In this document: piece by piece, positions 25,421 to 34,984 of the stretch
Numbering within the stretch: position 1 is the stretch's first letter
Layout of the letters: each line of letters begins with the position of its first letter
Assembly: GCA_003213515.1 (NCBI GenBank)
Contig: QCMV01000004.1
Coordinates: 33,673 to 97,672, forward strand
Reading direction: 5' to 3'
Length of the DNA stretch: 64,000 bases
From: Pelagibacteraceae bacterium AG-422-N09
GTDB lineage: Bacteria > Pseudomonadota > Alphaproteobacteria > Pelagibacterales > AG-422-B15
Program-made: the position numbers and the translations under genes
Notes under the pieces: generated by a model
Told to the model about the DNA's origin: nothing
Seen by the model: only the letters and a program-made list of their open reading frames with translations
Databases searched by the model: none

Positions 25421-25775
25421 TTTTTTTTCTTAAATAACTTATTAGATAAATAGCTGATACACAACCAACTATATTTGCAAAACCCTCCATTATTATAAAA
25501 TCACGAAACGGTATAAAAAAATGTATAAACTCAATAAAAACACTTGTGATCAGAGCTAAGCTGATACCAAATACAAAGTCATTGTTTTTATTATTAGCCA
25601 ATTGAGCCAAGGCGCCAAGTATGAAAAATGAGATAAAGTGTATTCCATAATCCGTAATTAAATTAGCTACTTCTCTCACTGTAGAGTCAGTAGGCACAGG
25701 TCGTACATATGAGTAATAAAGATAAAATAAATAAAAAAAGAAGATTAGTCGAAGAGGATTTGCTAAAATGCTCAT
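25413..25775 (-). CDS. VanZ-like family membrane protein
   Basis: A 120-residue protein with four hydrophobic segments. The end pattern FIEFIHFFIPFRDFIIMEGFANIVGCVSA matches the VanZ family signature (E-x-x-Q-x-F-x-P-x-R-x-x-x-x-x-D-x-x-x-N-x-x-G). VanZ gives low-level teicoplanin resistance in enterococci, but the role of the widespread bacterial family is unknown. The gene overlaps the thioesterase start by 8 bp (ATGAGTAA) and is divergent from the SDR gene 26 bp away. Confidence 0.75.
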   Translation of the reverse strand: MSILANPLRLIFFFYLFYLYYSYVRPVPTDSTVREVANLITDYGIHFISFFILGALAQLANNKNNDFVFGISLALITSVFIEFIHFFIPFRDFIIMEGFANIVGCVSAIYLISYLRKKNE

Positions 25776-25801
25776 GAACGTACTATAAGTTTATATATAA
25801 A

Positions 25802-26479
25802 ATGAGCAATATATTAATCATAGGAGCCAATCGAGGTCTTGGACTTGAGTTCGCAAAGCAATACAGTAATACAAATCACAACATCATTGCAACCACTCGA
25901 AATAAAGGTAGCTCAAAAGAGTTGAATGAAATTAACAATATCGATATCGCTGAACTTGACTTAACTTCTGATGCGAGCGTAAATAGTTTTGTAACAAGTA
26001 TCGGATCTCAAAAAATTGACATACTCATTCACAACGCAGGTATTTTTAGTGATGAGCAATTAAAAGAAGATCTAGATACAGATGCCTGGATGAATGAAAT
26101 GAGAATTAATGCTGTGATACCCATAATTCTTGCAAGAAAATTAAAGAACAACTTAAAAATGGGATCTGATAAGAAAGTTGTTTTTATATCCAGTCAAATG
26201 GGAAGCATTTATGATAATTACTCTGGTAGATTTTATTTTTATCGCTCATCAAAATCAGCTCTTAATTCCGCAGCAAAAAGTTTATCAATAGATTGGAAAG
26301 AAGATGGTATATCTGTCCTTATTTTGCACCCAGGATGGGTAAAAACCGATATGGGTGGCATAAGTGCCAAATTAGAGATACCTGAGAGCATTACCCAGAT
26401 GATCAATGTTATAAATGAACTAAATCTTGATAACTCTGGCTCATTTTTAAATTATGAGGGAAAAAAGCTTGAATGGTAA
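25802..26479 (+). CDS. Short-chain dehydrogenase/reductase (C-factor-like)
   Basis: A 225-residue SDR with the cofactor loop GANRGLGLEFA near the N-terminus, NAG in HNAGIF (about residue 79), the catalytic Ser in FISSQMGS and the YxxxK motif as YRSSK (about 147-151). The following LHPGWVKTDMGG motif resembles the CsgA/C-factor branch. Substrate unknown. It overlaps the next gene, a pyridoxamine oxidase-like flavoprotein, by 7 bp (ATGGTAA), so the two are cotranscribed with the EamA gene 1 bp further on. Confidence 0.88.
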   Translation: MSNILIIGANRGLGLEFAKQYSNTNHNIIATTRNKGSSKELNEINNIDIAELDLTSDASVNSFVTSIGSQKIDILIHNAGIFSDEQLKEDLDTDAWMNEMRINAVIPIILARKLKNNLKMGSDKKVVFISSQMGSIYDNYSGRFYFYRSSKSALNSAAKSLSIDWKEDGISVLILHPGWVKTDMGGISAKLEIPESITQMINVINELNLDNSGSFLNYEGKKLEW

Positions 26480-27099
26480 AAAATCATACACACGATAAAC
26501 CTGATTTCTATAATGATCTTGATAAGACATATGAGAATATTTGGGATCAACTCATAATTGGTAAATCAAAGTCAAAATCTGAATTACATCAAGGGTATAT
26601 TTCAACATTCAATGAGTCATTTCCATCGGTTAGAACAGTTGTCTTAAGGCATGTTGATAAGAAAAATAATACCATAAGCTTTCATACAGATATCCGATCC
26701 AGTAAAATTGATGAAATCAAAAAAAATAACGCTGTGACCATGCTGTTTTATGATCATGGCAAAAAGATACAAATTAAAGTGTCGGGAAAAGCTGAAATCA
26801 ATCATAAAAATGATAAAGCAAAAATAGCATGGGACAACTCAAGGTCATTTAGCAAGAAATGTTATGTTGTTGAAAAGGCACCTGGAACCCCGTCAGATGA
26901 ACCAACTTCAGGGTACTTACCAGAGCATGAAAACAAACTTCCAGACGATGATCTTCTACAAAACGGTTACAACAACTTTACTTTAGTAGAAATTCAAATT
27001 CACTCGATTGAGTGGCTTTATTTGCATCGTCAAGGTCATCGCCGAGCATTGTTTACAACCACAAATGGCAGTTTAAACAAAAAATGGCTTACTCCGTAA
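26473..27099 (+). CDS. Pyridoxamine 5'-phosphate oxidase-like FMN-binding protein
   Basis: A 208-residue protein of the PNPOx split-barrel fold. PSVRTVVLRHVDKKNNTISFHTDIRSSKIDEI is the typical FMN-binding beta region with an R-T-V-V-L-R strand, and the C-terminal EWLYLHRQGHRRA matches the Alr4036/PNPOx-like C-terminal signature (W-L-x-L-x-x-x-x-H-x-R-A). True PdxH proteins have a different C-terminus, so this is more likely an uncharacterised FMN flavoprotein. It is coupled to the SDR upstream and to an EamA transporter downstream. Confidence 0.83.
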   Translation: MVKNHTHDKPDFYNDLDKTYENIWDQLIIGKSKSKSELHQGYISTFNESFPSVRTVVLRHVDKKNNTISFHTDIRSSKIDEIKKNNAVTMLFYDHGKKIQIKVSGKAEINHKNDKAKIAWDNSRSFSKKCYVVEKAPGTPSDEPTSGYLPEHENKLPDDDLLQNGYNNFTLVEIQIHSIEWLYLHRQGHRRALFTTTNGSLNKKWLTP

Positions 27100-27100
27100 T

Positions 27101-27934
27101 ATGTCAATTTTAAGCGTAATATTATTTTCAGCAATATTGCATGCGTCTTGGAATGCTTTCATAAAAAATAAAGGTAATGGATTTGCGAAAATGGTTATTT
27201 TAGCAACGATTATTGCTTTATTTATGGTGCCTTTATTATTTTACGTTGGCCTGCCCTCTTCTACTGCAGCAATATATTTATTTTTTGGAGTCATTGCCCA
27301 TACAATGTACATGCACTCATTAACAAGAGCATATGCTATAGAAGATTTTTCGGTCGCTTATCCATTTGCAAGGGGTCTTGCACCCTTACTAACAATTTTG
27401 ATTTTAATATTTATCTTAAACAAAACAATTTCATTAAATGAAATCATAGCAATTGGAATAATTATATCAGGTATTTTTGTGCTTTTTATCGGTAAAAGTT
27501 TCAGCTTAGATTATAAAAACGTATTGGCCTTATTATATTTTCCAATATCTATAACGTTTTATACTTTAGTTGACTCATATGCAGTCAAAACAGTCGAAAG
27601 TTCAATGCAGTATATTGTATGGCTATTTTTTTTGATGCCTATTCCAATTCTGCTTTATTCTATAAGCAATCAACGTAATTTATTGATAACAACATTCACA
27701 GAAAACAAGTTTCCACTGATCATTGCTGCAATTGGCTCTGTAACTTCGTACTCACTTGTTCTTTGGGCATATACACAAGCACCAATTCACTATGTCGCTT
27801 CAATAAGAGAGAGCAGTATAATATTTGCCTCACTAATCGGACTATTATTTTTTAAAGAACAAGGGTTAAAGAGAAGGCTTGCTGCGGCTGTTATTTTGTT
27901 TATTGGAGTTTTCTTATTAGAATACGTATCATAA
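27101..27934 (+). CDS. EamA/DMT family transporter
   Basis: A 277-residue membrane protein with about ten spans in two EamA repeats. Segments such as LHASWNAFIKNKG near the start, SVAYPFARGLAPLLT in the first half and YVASIRESSIIFASLIGLLFFKEQ in the second are typical of this subfamily. It starts 1 bp after the PNPOx-like gene stop, completing a three-gene unit with the SDR. Substrate unknown. It converges on the aquaporin gene with 10 bp between stops. Confidence 0.85.
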   Translation: MSILSVILFSAILHASWNAFIKNKGNGFAKMVILATIIALFMVPLLFYVGLPSSTAAIYLFFGVIAHTMYMHSLTRAYAIEDFSVAYPFARGLAPLLTILILIFILNKTISLNEIIAIGIIISGIFVLFIGKSFSLDYKNVLALLYFPISITFYTLVDSYAVKTVESSMQYIVWLFFLMPIPILLYSISNQRNLLITTFTENKFPLIIAAIGSVTSYSLVLWAYTQAPIHYVASIRESSIIFASLIGLLFFKEQGLKRRLAAAVILFIGVFLLEYVS

Positions 27935-27944
27935 TTCAGTTTTT

Positions 27945-28586
27945 TTATTCGTTAAATAAACGCAATATTAAAAAAGCGATAATTAAGCCAATAATCTGAG
28001 ATACAATAAATCCTAATATATGAGCAGGATCAATGCCAGTAAATGTATTTGTAAGTGATCTGCTTATGGTCACTGCTGGATTTGCAAACGATGTAGAGGA
28101 CGTAAACCAATAAGCGCCTGTAATATATAGTGCAACTGCAATTGCTGGATCTCGTTTTGCTCTAAGTGATAATACAATTGTCAAAAGAAGTCCTACGGAG
28201 GCTATAGTTTCTGAAATATGAATATTTAAACCAGTTCTTTGTTTATCAGAAAATTCAATAAATAAATCATTAAAAATATAATTAGCGATAATAACTCCTG
28301 ATACACCACCAATGATTTGTAAAATAATAAATAATGACATCTCAATCGAAGTAATTTTGGATTTTAATCTAAAATATAAACTTACAATCGGGTTAAAATG
28401 AGCTCCAGATATGGGGCTAAATATTGATATTATCACGTAAAGCATTGCTCCTGTTGCTATTGCATTAGCTAGCAATACAACGCCTTCATTTGTTGGCGAT
28501 AGGTTTTCAGCCATTATCCCTGATCCGACTACCGAGAAAACAAGTAGGAGTGTACCCAGATATTCAGAAAGTAGTTTTTGAAGCAT
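27945..28586 (-). CDS. aqpS: MIP/aquaporin family channel, AqpS-like
   Basis: A 213-residue MIP channel with six membrane segments and two half-helix motifs: HFNPIVSL (NPI at 65-67, a variant of NPA) and SFANPAVTISR (NPA at 169-171). It starts 1 bp after arsC. In Sinorhizobium meliloti the aquaglyceroporin AqpS replaces an arsenite pump: ArsC reduces arsenate to arsenite, which leaves through the channel. The same pairing here, behind phoB, supports that role. That the channel passes arsenite is inferred from context, not from the pore residues. Confidence 0.85.
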   Translation of the reverse strand: MLQKLLSEYLGTLLLVFSVVGSGIMAENLSPTNEGVVLLANAIATGAMLYVIISIFSPISGAHFNPIVSLYFRLKSKITSIEMSLFIILQIIGGVSGVIIANYIFNDLFIEFSDKQRTGLNIHISETIASVGLLLTIVLSLRAKRDPAIAVALYITGAYWFTSSTSFANPAVTISRSLTNTFTGIDPAHILGFIVSQIIGLIIAFLILRLFNE

Positions 28587-28587
28587 C

Positions 28588-29010
28588 TTATTTCAGCAAG
28601 TTTTCTTTTATTAATTGATCAATATAATCAAATGTAGATCTAAAAAATTTTTTGTGTTCTTCTTCGTTTAAATTCTGTTTAACAGGATCTTCAATATTGA
28701 AATGAAATGTTCTTGGAGCACCCGGCCAGATCGGACATGTTTCTTTAGCGGCATTCCCACATACAGTAACGACATAATCCATAGAGGGAGAGTTGGATTC
28801 ACCAAATACGTCCCAGCTTTTACTATGAAGTTTATCTGTTGGTATTTTCATTTCATTCAATAAATCGAGAGTTTTAGGATTTATTGTTCCTGAGGGTGTG
28901 CTTCCAGCACTAAAACCTTTCAGGCTTTCGCTATATTTATAATTGGTAATTGCTTCAGCTATAATGCTTCTAGCTGAATTTTGTGTACATAAATAAAGTA
29001 CATTTTTCAC
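28588..29010 (-). CDS. arsC: Arsenate reductase ArsC (low-molecular-weight phosphatase type)
   Basis: A 140-residue protein of the LMW protein tyrosine phosphatase fold used as thioredoxin- or glutaredoxin-linked arsenate reductase. The phosphate-binding loop is LCTQNSARS with the nucleophile Cys8. Further family marks are GFSAGSTPSGTINP and the VVTVCGNAAKETCPIWPG segment with two redox Cys, typical of ArsC rather than of phosphatases. The start is GTG at 29010-29008. The gene follows phoB by 2 bp and precedes aqpS by 1 bp, so it is probably expressed with the Pho operon. Arsenate enters through phosphate transporters, giving the arrangement a clear logic. Confidence 0.9.
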   Translation of the reverse strand: MKNVLYLCTQNSARSIIAEAITNYKYSESLKGFSAGSTPSGTINPKTLDLLNEMKIPTDKLHSKSWDVFGESNSPSMDYVVTVCGNAAKETCPIWPGAPRTFHFNIEDPVKQNLNEEEHKKFFRSTFDYIDQLIKENLLK

Positions 29011-29012
29011 AA

Positions 29013-29699
29013 TTAAAGACCAAGCGAATAACCTGCAGACCTTACCGTTCTAATAGGATCAAAATCAAAACCTTCATTTAAAGCTTTTCTTAATCTCCTT
29101 ATGTGTACATCTACAGTTCTTGGCTCAACATATGGGCTTGTAGTCCAAACATAATCTAACAATTGTTGTCTTGAGAAAACTTTTCCCTGATTTTCCATTA
29201 AAAATCTCAATAAATTAAATTCAGTTGGGCCTAAATTAATTTCTAAATGATTTCTCGACACCTTATGAGTTGAAGAGTCCAATTGAATCCCCTTATAAGT
29301 AAGAATTTCATTGTAGAAAATTGGCCTCATTCTTTTAAGTACTGCTTTAACTCTAGCTAATAACTCATTGATTGAAAATGGTTTAGTTATGTAATCATCA
29401 ACTTCGCTTTCAAAGCCCCTTAACTTATCCTCCTCCTCTCCACGAGCGGTTAACATAATTAATGGAATATTCTTAGTTGATTTATTTTTTCTAATTCTTC
29501 TACTAATCTCAATACCTGATAGCTCAGGAAGCATCCAATCAATCAAAATTAAATCATACTTTGTGGTGGAGAAAATTTTATCCAATGCAGACTCACCATT
29601 TAAACAATAATCCACATCATAACCCGCTTTAGAGAGATTATACTTTAATAATTCAACTATTGATAACTCATCTTCAACTACAAGTATTTTCGCTTTCAT
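29013..29699 (-). CDS. phoB: Phosphate regulon response regulator PhoB
   Basis: A 228-residue OmpR-family regulator. The receiver domain has the phosphoacceptor Asp54 in LILIDWMLPELSG, an acidic pocket at VVEDE and the conserved Lys in YITKPFS. The winged-helix domain ends with TVDVHIRRLRKAL and TVRSAGYSL. Given its place after phoU and the Pho box before pstS, PhoB is the obvious regulator. Positioned at the end of the pst operon it would be autoregulated. It follows phoU by 1 bp. Confidence 0.95.
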   Translation of the reverse strand: MKAKILVVEDELSIVELLKYNLSKAGYDVDYCLNGESALDKIFSTTKYDLILIDWMLPELSGIEISRRIRKNKSTKNIPLIMLTARGEEEDKLRGFESEVDDYITKPFSINELLARVKAVLKRMRPIFYNEILTYKGIQLDSSTHKVSRNHLEINLGPTEFNLLRFLMENQGKVFSRQQLLDYVWTTSPYVEPRTVDVHIRRLRKALNEGFDFDPIRTVRSAGYSLGL

Positions 29700-29700
29700 A

Positions 29701-30405
29701 TTAAGTTTTTATATCTACATCCTCCCACTGGCCTGCGTTGTCAGATTTTCTTTCTAATGTTTCACCTGTAACAATGAAATGAATATCTTCAGCAATATTT
29801 TGCGCATAATCACCTATTCTTTCAATATTTTTAGCTATAGTTAGTAAATGTGCGCATCCATTAATTGTGTCAGGGTTATCTGCCATAGTTTGAAGAAGTT
29901 CTCTATAAATTTCTAGGTAAGTTTCATCTATATCAATGTCAGAGTCCCATACATTAAGTGCTTTTTTTTCAGACATTTTTATAAATGCATCTAAAACATT
30001 TTTTATCATTTTTTGAACATCATCGCCCATTTGAACTATTTTTGATATAGACTGACTAGGCATAGATACCTTTACATTAGCAACACGTTTTGCAACATTC
30101 GTTGCATGATCACCCATTCTTTCCAGATCATTTGCGATACTTAGGGCTGATACAACAGTTCGTAAATCATTTGCCATCGGTTGACGCATCGCAATTATTT
30201 TATAAGCAAGCGCATAAATATCTTTTTCAAGATTATCTATTTTATCGTCTTTCTTTAATATCTCTTCTGCAAACTCAGTATCTTTTTCATCTAGAGCTTT
30301 AAGAGAGTCCTTTACTTGTTGTTCAACAAGACCTCCCATTTTAACTAAATTAGAATTTATGAGTTCTAATTGTTTGTCATATGACTCAACTAAATGGTCA
30401 CTCAT
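29701..30405 (-). CDS. phoU: Phosphate signalling protein PhoU
   Basis: A 234-residue protein made of two three-helix PhoU repeats. Metal-binding motifs are seen as E/D-x-x-x-D clusters: ANDLERMGDHATNVAKR in the first repeat and AKNIERIGDYAQNIAEDI in the second. PhoU links the Pst transporter to PhoR and represses the Pho response when phosphate is plentiful. The start overlaps the pstB stop as TAATG. Confidence 0.96.
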   Translation of the reverse strand: MSDHLVESYDKQLELINSNLVKMGGLVEQQVKDSLKALDEKDTEFAEEILKKDDKIDNLEKDIYALAYKIIAMRQPMANDLRTVVSALSIANDLERMGDHATNVAKRVANVKVSMPSQSISKIVQMGDDVQKMIKNVLDAFIKMSEKKALNVWDSDIDIDETYLEIYRELLQTMADNPDTINGCAHLLTIAKNIERIGDYAQNIAEDIHFIVTGETLERKSDNAGQWEDVDIKT

Positions 30406-31169
30406 TATCCAAACCTTCCTGTTACATATTCTAAAGTTTTTTCATTTGCTGGAGTTGAAAATATTGTCTCAGTGTCATTTACCTCTATTAGATTTCCTAA
30501 ATGAAAGAAACCTGTTTTAGACGAAACTCTCGCTGCCTGTTGCATTGAATGAGTAACGATAATAATAGTGTATTCTTTTTTTAATTCTTCCATTAAAGCT
30601 TCAATTTTTGCGGTAGCAATTGGGTCAAGTGCTGAGCATGGTTCATCCATTAGTATTACGTCGGGATTTACAGAAATAGCCCTAGCAATACATAATCTCT
30701 GCTGTTGACCGCCTGACAAACTTGTTCCCGTTTCATCTAGTCTATCTTTCACCTCGTCGAATATTGCTGCCTTTTTTAAACTTGAATATACGATTTCTTC
30801 TAATTCATTTTTATCTTTTGCCAAACCGTGAATTCTTGGTCCATACGCTACATTTTCAAATATAGATTTTGGAAAAGGGTTTGGTTTTTGAAAAACCATG
30901 CCTACTCTTTCACGTAATTTCTCGACCCGGACTTCATCATTATATATATCTTCACCATCGATTTTTATCGAGCCCTCAACTTTGCAGATATCAATTACAT
31001 CGTTCATTCTATTGAGACATCTCAGGAAAGTAGATTTACCGCAACCTGATGGACCTATTAGTGCTGTTATTTCATTTTGATTAATATCCATACAAACATC
31101 AAATAAGGCCTGCTTTTCTCCGTAATAAACGTTTAAATTTTTAACACAAACCTTTATTTTTTTTTCCAT
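30405..31169 (-). CDS. pstB: Phosphate ABC transporter ATPase PstB
   Basis: The start at ATG 31169 ([17 protein letters not shown]) gives 254 residues and falls 11 bp after the pstA stop; the longer frame from 31220 would overlap pstA by 41 bp. Walker [10 protein letters not shown] is at 39-47. The signature [14 protein letters not shown], Walker [14 protein letters not shown] and the switch [11 protein letters not shown] are all present. It energises the PstCA channel at the inner membrane and overlaps phoU by 1 bp. Confidence 0.97.
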   Translation of the reverse strand: MEKKIKVCVKNLNVYYGEKQALFDVCMDINQNEITALIGPSGCGKSTFLRCLNRMNDVIDICKVEGSIKIDGEDIYNDEVRVEKLRERVGMVFQKPNPFPKSIFENVAYGPRIHGLAKDKNELEEIVYSSLKKAAIFDEVKDRLDETGTSLSGGQQQRLCIARAISVNPDVILMDEPCSALDPIATAKIEALMEELKKEYTIIIVTHSMQQAARVSSKTGFFHLGNLIEVNDTETIFSTPANEKTLEYVTGRFG

Positions 31170-31179
31170 ACTTTTTATT

Positions 31180-32463
31180 TTACCACTTTGTTTCAAATTT
31201 TCTTCTAATAAATACAGCAATTAAATTAAATAAAATCAAAAAGCTTAACAATATAATTATGGCAGCTGATGTTTTTTCCTCATAGGCTCTTTCAGCACTA
31301 TCATTCCATAAATATGCTTGAACTGGCAGTGAAGTAGATGGGTCTAAAGGTGAAGACGGCACATCAACAATAAAAGCGACCATGCCAATTAACAGTAATG
31401 GCGCTGTTTCTCCTAATGCCCTTGCTATTCCTATAATGGTTCCTGTTATAGAGCCAGGTAATGCCAAAGGAACAACGTGATGCATTACTGTTTGAACTTT
31501 CGATGCACCAACCGCAAGTGCACCTTCGCGAATTGATGGAGGCACTGACCTCAACGAAGCTCTCGTTGCAATAATTATAGTTGGTAAAGTCATAAGTGAT
31601 AAAGTTATGCCTCCTACTAAGGCTGTTGACCTGGGTAGTTCAAATGTATTTAACAAGATGCCTAATCCAAGTAATCCAAATACAATTGATGGAACTGCAG
31701 CAAGATTATTAATATTTATTTCAATAAAATCTGTAAATCTGTTTCTCTTAGAAAATTCTTCAAGATATATTGCACCAAAAAGACCGAATGGAAATGATAA
31801 AAGCAATACAATTATCATTGTAAAAAACGATCCGATTAAAGATCCACCTAGACCAGCCAACTCTGCTTCCCTTGAGTCTCCTCTTGAAAAAAATGGCAAA
31901 TTAAATTCAAATTTTACTTTATTTTGGCCCACGAGTTCATCATAAATAGATAACTGGAAATTTGAAACTCTTCTTCGTTCTTCTGGGATATCTCTAGAAT
32001 AGTTACCTTTATGTACTTGATCAATATCATCAGAGGCAGAAATATATAAATTGATTGTATTTCCTAAATTATTTTTATTTTTATTAATATAAGTTTTTAT
32101 CTCTTCTTCAAATTCAATACTAAATAACTTTATAACCTTTTTTTTATCAGATTTTTTTTCAATATTAGGAAAATTACTGTAAATATTTTTTTTCGAAAAT
32201 GAGTATAAATCCAATTTATTGATTTCAGTTTCAGACATCTGTTTAAATATTTCAGGCTGAACTTTATCGTTAAACTCTATTTTTATCTCTATCAATGTTC
32301 TGTAAAAGGCTGAATAGCCTTTGCTGATGATATTAGTAAATAATATTAGTACAAAAATTAACGCTAACGATATTGCTATAACTCCATAAAATTTAAACCT
32401 TCGCTCAGCATTAAGTCTACGCTTTAGATTTTCATTCGAAATTTTTAGAGAATTACTATTCAT
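31180..32463 (-). CDS. pstA: Phosphate ABC transporter permease PstA
   Basis: A 427-residue permease, longer than E. coli PstA because of an N-terminal extension: one early membrane span (about 25-47) and a periplasmic loop to about residue 195, as in the DUF3333-containing PstA of alphaproteobacteria. The C-terminal ABC permease domain has the EAA loop in [20 protein letters not shown]. It overlaps pstC by 8 bp. Confidence 0.94.
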   Translation of the reverse strand: MNSNSLKISNENLKRRLNAERRFKFYGVIAISLALIFVLILFTNIISKGYSAFYRTLIEIKIEFNDKVQPEIFKQMSETEINKLDLYSFSKKNIYSNFPNIEKKSDKKKVIKLFSIEFEEEIKTYINKNKNNLGNTINLYISASDDIDQVHKGNYSRDIPEERRRVSNFQLSIYDELVGQNKVKFEFNLPFFSRGDSREAELAGLGGSLIGSFFTMIIVLLLSFPFGLFGAIYLEEFSKRNRFTDFIEININNLAAVPSIVFGLLGLGILLNTFELPRSTALVGGITLSLMTLPTIIIATRASLRSVPPSIREGALAVGASKVQTVMHHVVPLALPGSITGTIIGIARALGETAPLLLIGMVAFIVDVPSSPLDPSTSLPVQAYLWNDSAERAYEEKTSAAIIILLSFLILFNLIAVFIRRKFETKW

Positions 32464-33838
32464 ATTTTTCTGTATATTTTTTTACAACTCTTAAAGCTAT
32501 GAAATTGAGTATTAATGTCATTACAAATAAAGTTAATCCTAATGCGAAAGCCGACATGGTTTTTGGGCTGTCAAACTCCTGGTCACCTATTAATATTACA
32601 ACTATTTGTGTAGTTATTGTCGTTGAAGCTTCAAGTGGATTTGCTGTAAGGTTTGCGACCAAACCTGCTGCCATTACAACAATCATTGTTTCACCGATTG
32701 CTCTAGATACAGCCAAAAGAAATGAGCCAATTATACCTGGTAAAGCAGCAGGTATTATAACTTTTTTTATAGTTTCACTTTTTGTTGCGCCCATTGCGTA
32801 AGATCCTTCACGTAAGCTTTGAGGCACAGAGCTAATAACGTCGTCAGACAATGAAGATACAAATGGGATAATCATTATTCCCATTACCAAACCAGCCGCA
32901 AGAGCACTTTCTGATGAAACATCCAATCCAATAGATCCTCCCATGGACCGTATAAAAGGAGCTATGGTAATTACGGCAAAAAAACCGTAAACAACTGTTG
33001 GTATGCCAGCTAATATTTCAATAATTGGCTTAGCAGTATTCCGAACATTACTTTTTGCATATTCCGACATATAAATTGCTGTGAGTAGCCCAATTGGAAT
33101 CGACACACACATAGCGATAAATGCAATTAAAAAAGTTCCTGAAAACAGTGGGATAGCTCCAAAAGCATTCTCGATATCCGCTGTATCTGACGCATCAGTA
33201 ACAAATGCTCTTTGTGGGCTCCAATTTGTACCAAATAAAAAATCAAAAATTGGTACTTGGCTAAAGAAACGAATAGTTTCATAAAGTAATGAAAATATAA
33301 TTCCAATAGTGACAAGAATTGCTACTAGTGAACACACAAAAAAAGTAATTAATAAAAATTTTTCAACAATTTCCCTTGCATCAAAATCAATTTTTATTTT
33401 TCTATAACTAAATAAAAGAAATAAGCTTGATGAACATAAAATAATAATGACTAAAGAAACATTAAAAACATTTTCAATATAATTTAATTTACTAACCGCA
33501 TTAACAATCAGTACATCTTCACTATTAAATAATTTAATGCCATTTCTGGTATTCTCTATTTGTGTAAATAATAGCTCTACTTCAGAACTATCTATTCCAA
33601 GTGAATACAAATCTGATAAAACATAATTTTTGATAAAAAAACCATCAAATATTGAAATGACAGAAAATATAATAATTGCTGGAACTACCGACCAAATAGC
33701 TATGTAATACCCGTAGTATTTATCAAGTGAAATTGGCCTGCCTTCATTTAAAACTCTAACTTTACGTGATTTAGAGTAACCAAGATAAAAGCTTCCTAGG
33801 GCATATGAAATAAATAGCAGTAATAAAATCAAACCCAT
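32456..33838 (-). CDS. pstC: Phosphate ABC transporter permease PstC
   Basis: A 460-residue permease with an extended N-terminal region (two extra spans and a loop up to about residue 190) before the conserved permease core. The EAA loop is seen as SLREGSYAMGATKSETIKK, and the segment IPIGLLTAIYMSEYA and PTVVYGFFAVI are typical of PstC. It overlaps the pstA start by 8 bp and is separated from pstS by a strong stem-loop. Confidence 0.94.
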   Translation of the reverse strand: MGLILLLLFISYALGSFYLGYSKSRKVRVLNEGRPISLDKYYGYYIAIWSVVPAIIIFSVISIFDGFFIKNYVLSDLYSLGIDSSEVELLFTQIENTRNGIKLFNSEDVLIVNAVSKLNYIENVFNVSLVIIILCSSSLFLLFSYRKIKIDFDAREIVEKFLLITFFVCSLVAILVTIGIIFSLLYETIRFFSQVPIFDFLFGTNWSPQRAFVTDASDTADIENAFGAIPLFSGTFLIAFIAMCVSIPIGLLTAIYMSEYAKSNVRNTAKPIIEILAGIPTVVYGFFAVITIAPFIRSMGGSIGLDVSSESALAAGLVMGIMIIPFVSSLSDDVISSVPQSLREGSYAMGATKSETIKKVIIPAALPGIIGSFLLAVSRAIGETMIVVMAAGLVANLTANPLEASTTITTQIVVILIGDQEFDSPKTMSAFALGLTLFVMTLILNFIALRVVKKYTEKYE

Positions 33839-33856
33839 AAGGACCTTTTTAAATAC

Positions 33857-33891
33857 TATAACTGGAAGAAATTTTTTTTCTTCCAGTTATA
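33857..33891 (-). promoter_or_regulatory. Long stem-loop between pstS and pstC
   Basis: TATAACTGGAAGAAA and TTTCTTCCAGTTATA form a perfect 15-bp stem with a 5-base loop, 15 bp after the pstS stop. Such intercistronic hairpins commonly protect or terminate the 3' end of a binding-protein message, so that PstS is made in excess over the membrane subunits. A flanking T-run is internal to the stem, so this may partly terminate transcription. Confidence 0.8.
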
Positions 33892-33905
33892 TGTTTGTTC
33901 TTAAA

Positions 33906-34934
33906 TTAATCTGTTGATAACGTAGTTAGATTAGTTACTCGTGATCTTATATCTTCAGCGTTATCATCAGATAGTGCTACTAGCCCAATATCAGTTAGGT
34001 AGCCATCTTCCCCCATAGCTTTTGAGCTTGTAAATTCTTGTAAAAACTCCTCAATACCAGGCACAGATCCTATATGAGCTTTTTTTACATAAAACTGCAG
34101 AGGTCTTGCAATTGGATAGGAGTAGTCTTGTATACCCTCTAGAGTTGGCTCGATGCCTGCAATAGCGGTTGGCTTTATTTTATCTTCATTAGCTAAGAGA
34201 TAACTATAACCAAAATACCCAAATCTCTCAGGGTCCTCAGTTAATTTTTGAACTATCAGGGCATCGTTTTCACCCGCTTCAATTACGCGGCCATCTTCTC
34301 TAGAAATTTTACATTTCTTTTTTGCCTTTTCTCCTAATTCCTTCCAGATATCATACGCACCTGAAGCTTTACAGCCTTTTACCATTATTAGAGAGTCCCA
34401 TGCATCTCTTGTTCCAGATGTTGGTGGGGCAACAAGAACCTCAATTTTGTAGTTGGGTAATGATGGATCTATATCACTCCATTTTTGATATGGGTTTGCA
34501 ACTAACTTGCCATCTACAGGAACTTCTTCCGCTAGGGCCAAATATAATTGCTCTTGATTGAAGTCTGCATTGGAAGCTTCTAAGCTGTGAGCAAGTGTTA
34601 AACCATCGTTTCCGATTACAATTTCAATTATTTCGGTAACGCCATTTTTCTTGCAAAGCTCTATTTCACCTTCTTTTATTACTCTGGAAGCATTGGTAAT
34701 GTCAGGATGGTTAACGCCAACACCAGCACAAAAAAGTTTCATTCCACCCCCTGTTCCTGTACTTTCAATCACTGGCGTTTTAAAGCCTGATTTACCAAAT
34801 CGTTCAGCAACAATTGTTGCATAAGGGTAAACAGTTGAAGAGCCAACTATCTTTATTTGATCTCGTGCATATGAGGTGCCAAATAAAGAACCAAAGGCAA
34901 TTAATGTTGCAATCAAAATTTTTAATAAATTCAT
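33906..34934 (-). CDS. pstS: Phosphate ABC transporter substrate-binding protein PstS
   Basis: A 342-residue periplasmic protein with a signal peptide (MNLLKILIATLIAFGSLFG, cut near SYA). The mature start IKIVGSSTVYPYA and the loop ESTGTGGGMKLFCAGVG form the phosphate-binding site; NASRVIKEGEIELC and APPTSGTRDAW complete it. Compared with E. coli PstS this is the shorter, Cys-containing marine/alphaproteobacterial type. It is the first gene of the operon behind a Pho box, with AGAGGAGA as ribosome-binding site. Confidence 0.96.
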   Translation of the reverse strand: MNLLKILIATLIAFGSLFGTSYARDQIKIVGSSTVYPYATIVAERFGKSGFKTPVIESTGTGGGMKLFCAGVGVNHPDITNASRVIKEGEIELCKKNGVTEIIEIVIGNDGLTLAHSLEASNADFNQEQLYLALAEEVPVDGKLVANPYQKWSDIDPSLPNYKIEVLVAPPTSGTRDAWDSLIMVKGCKASGAYDIWKELGEKAKKKCKISREDGRVIEAGENDALIVQKLTEDPERFGYFGYSYLLANEDKIKPTAIAGIEPTLEGIQDYSYPIARPLQFYVKKAHIGSVPGIEEFLQEFTSSKAMGEDGYLTDIGLVALSDDNAEDIRSRVTNLTTLSTD

Positions 34935-34951
34935 TTATGTCTCCTCTTTTA

Positions 34952-34980
34952 AGTAATTTTTTGATTCATCAAAAATTACT
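34952..34980 (-). promoter_or_regulatory. Inverted repeat between Pho box and pstS
   Basis: AGTAATTTTT and AAAAATTACT (10-bp arms) flank TGATTCATC, between the Pho box and the pstS ribosome-binding site. The upstream arm would overlap the expected -10 region, so the repeat may be an operator; alternatively it folds as an AT-rich leader hairpin. Confidence 0.45.
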
Positions 34981-34984
34981 GGAT

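Noticed and set aside
30090..30302. Plus-strand open frame opposite phoU
   Set aside because: It is antisense to a conserved coding region and has no ribosome-binding site or family features.
33127..33315. Minus-strand frame inside pstC
   Set aside because: It is a shifted reading of the pstC coding strand; the pstC frame carries all conserved motifs.
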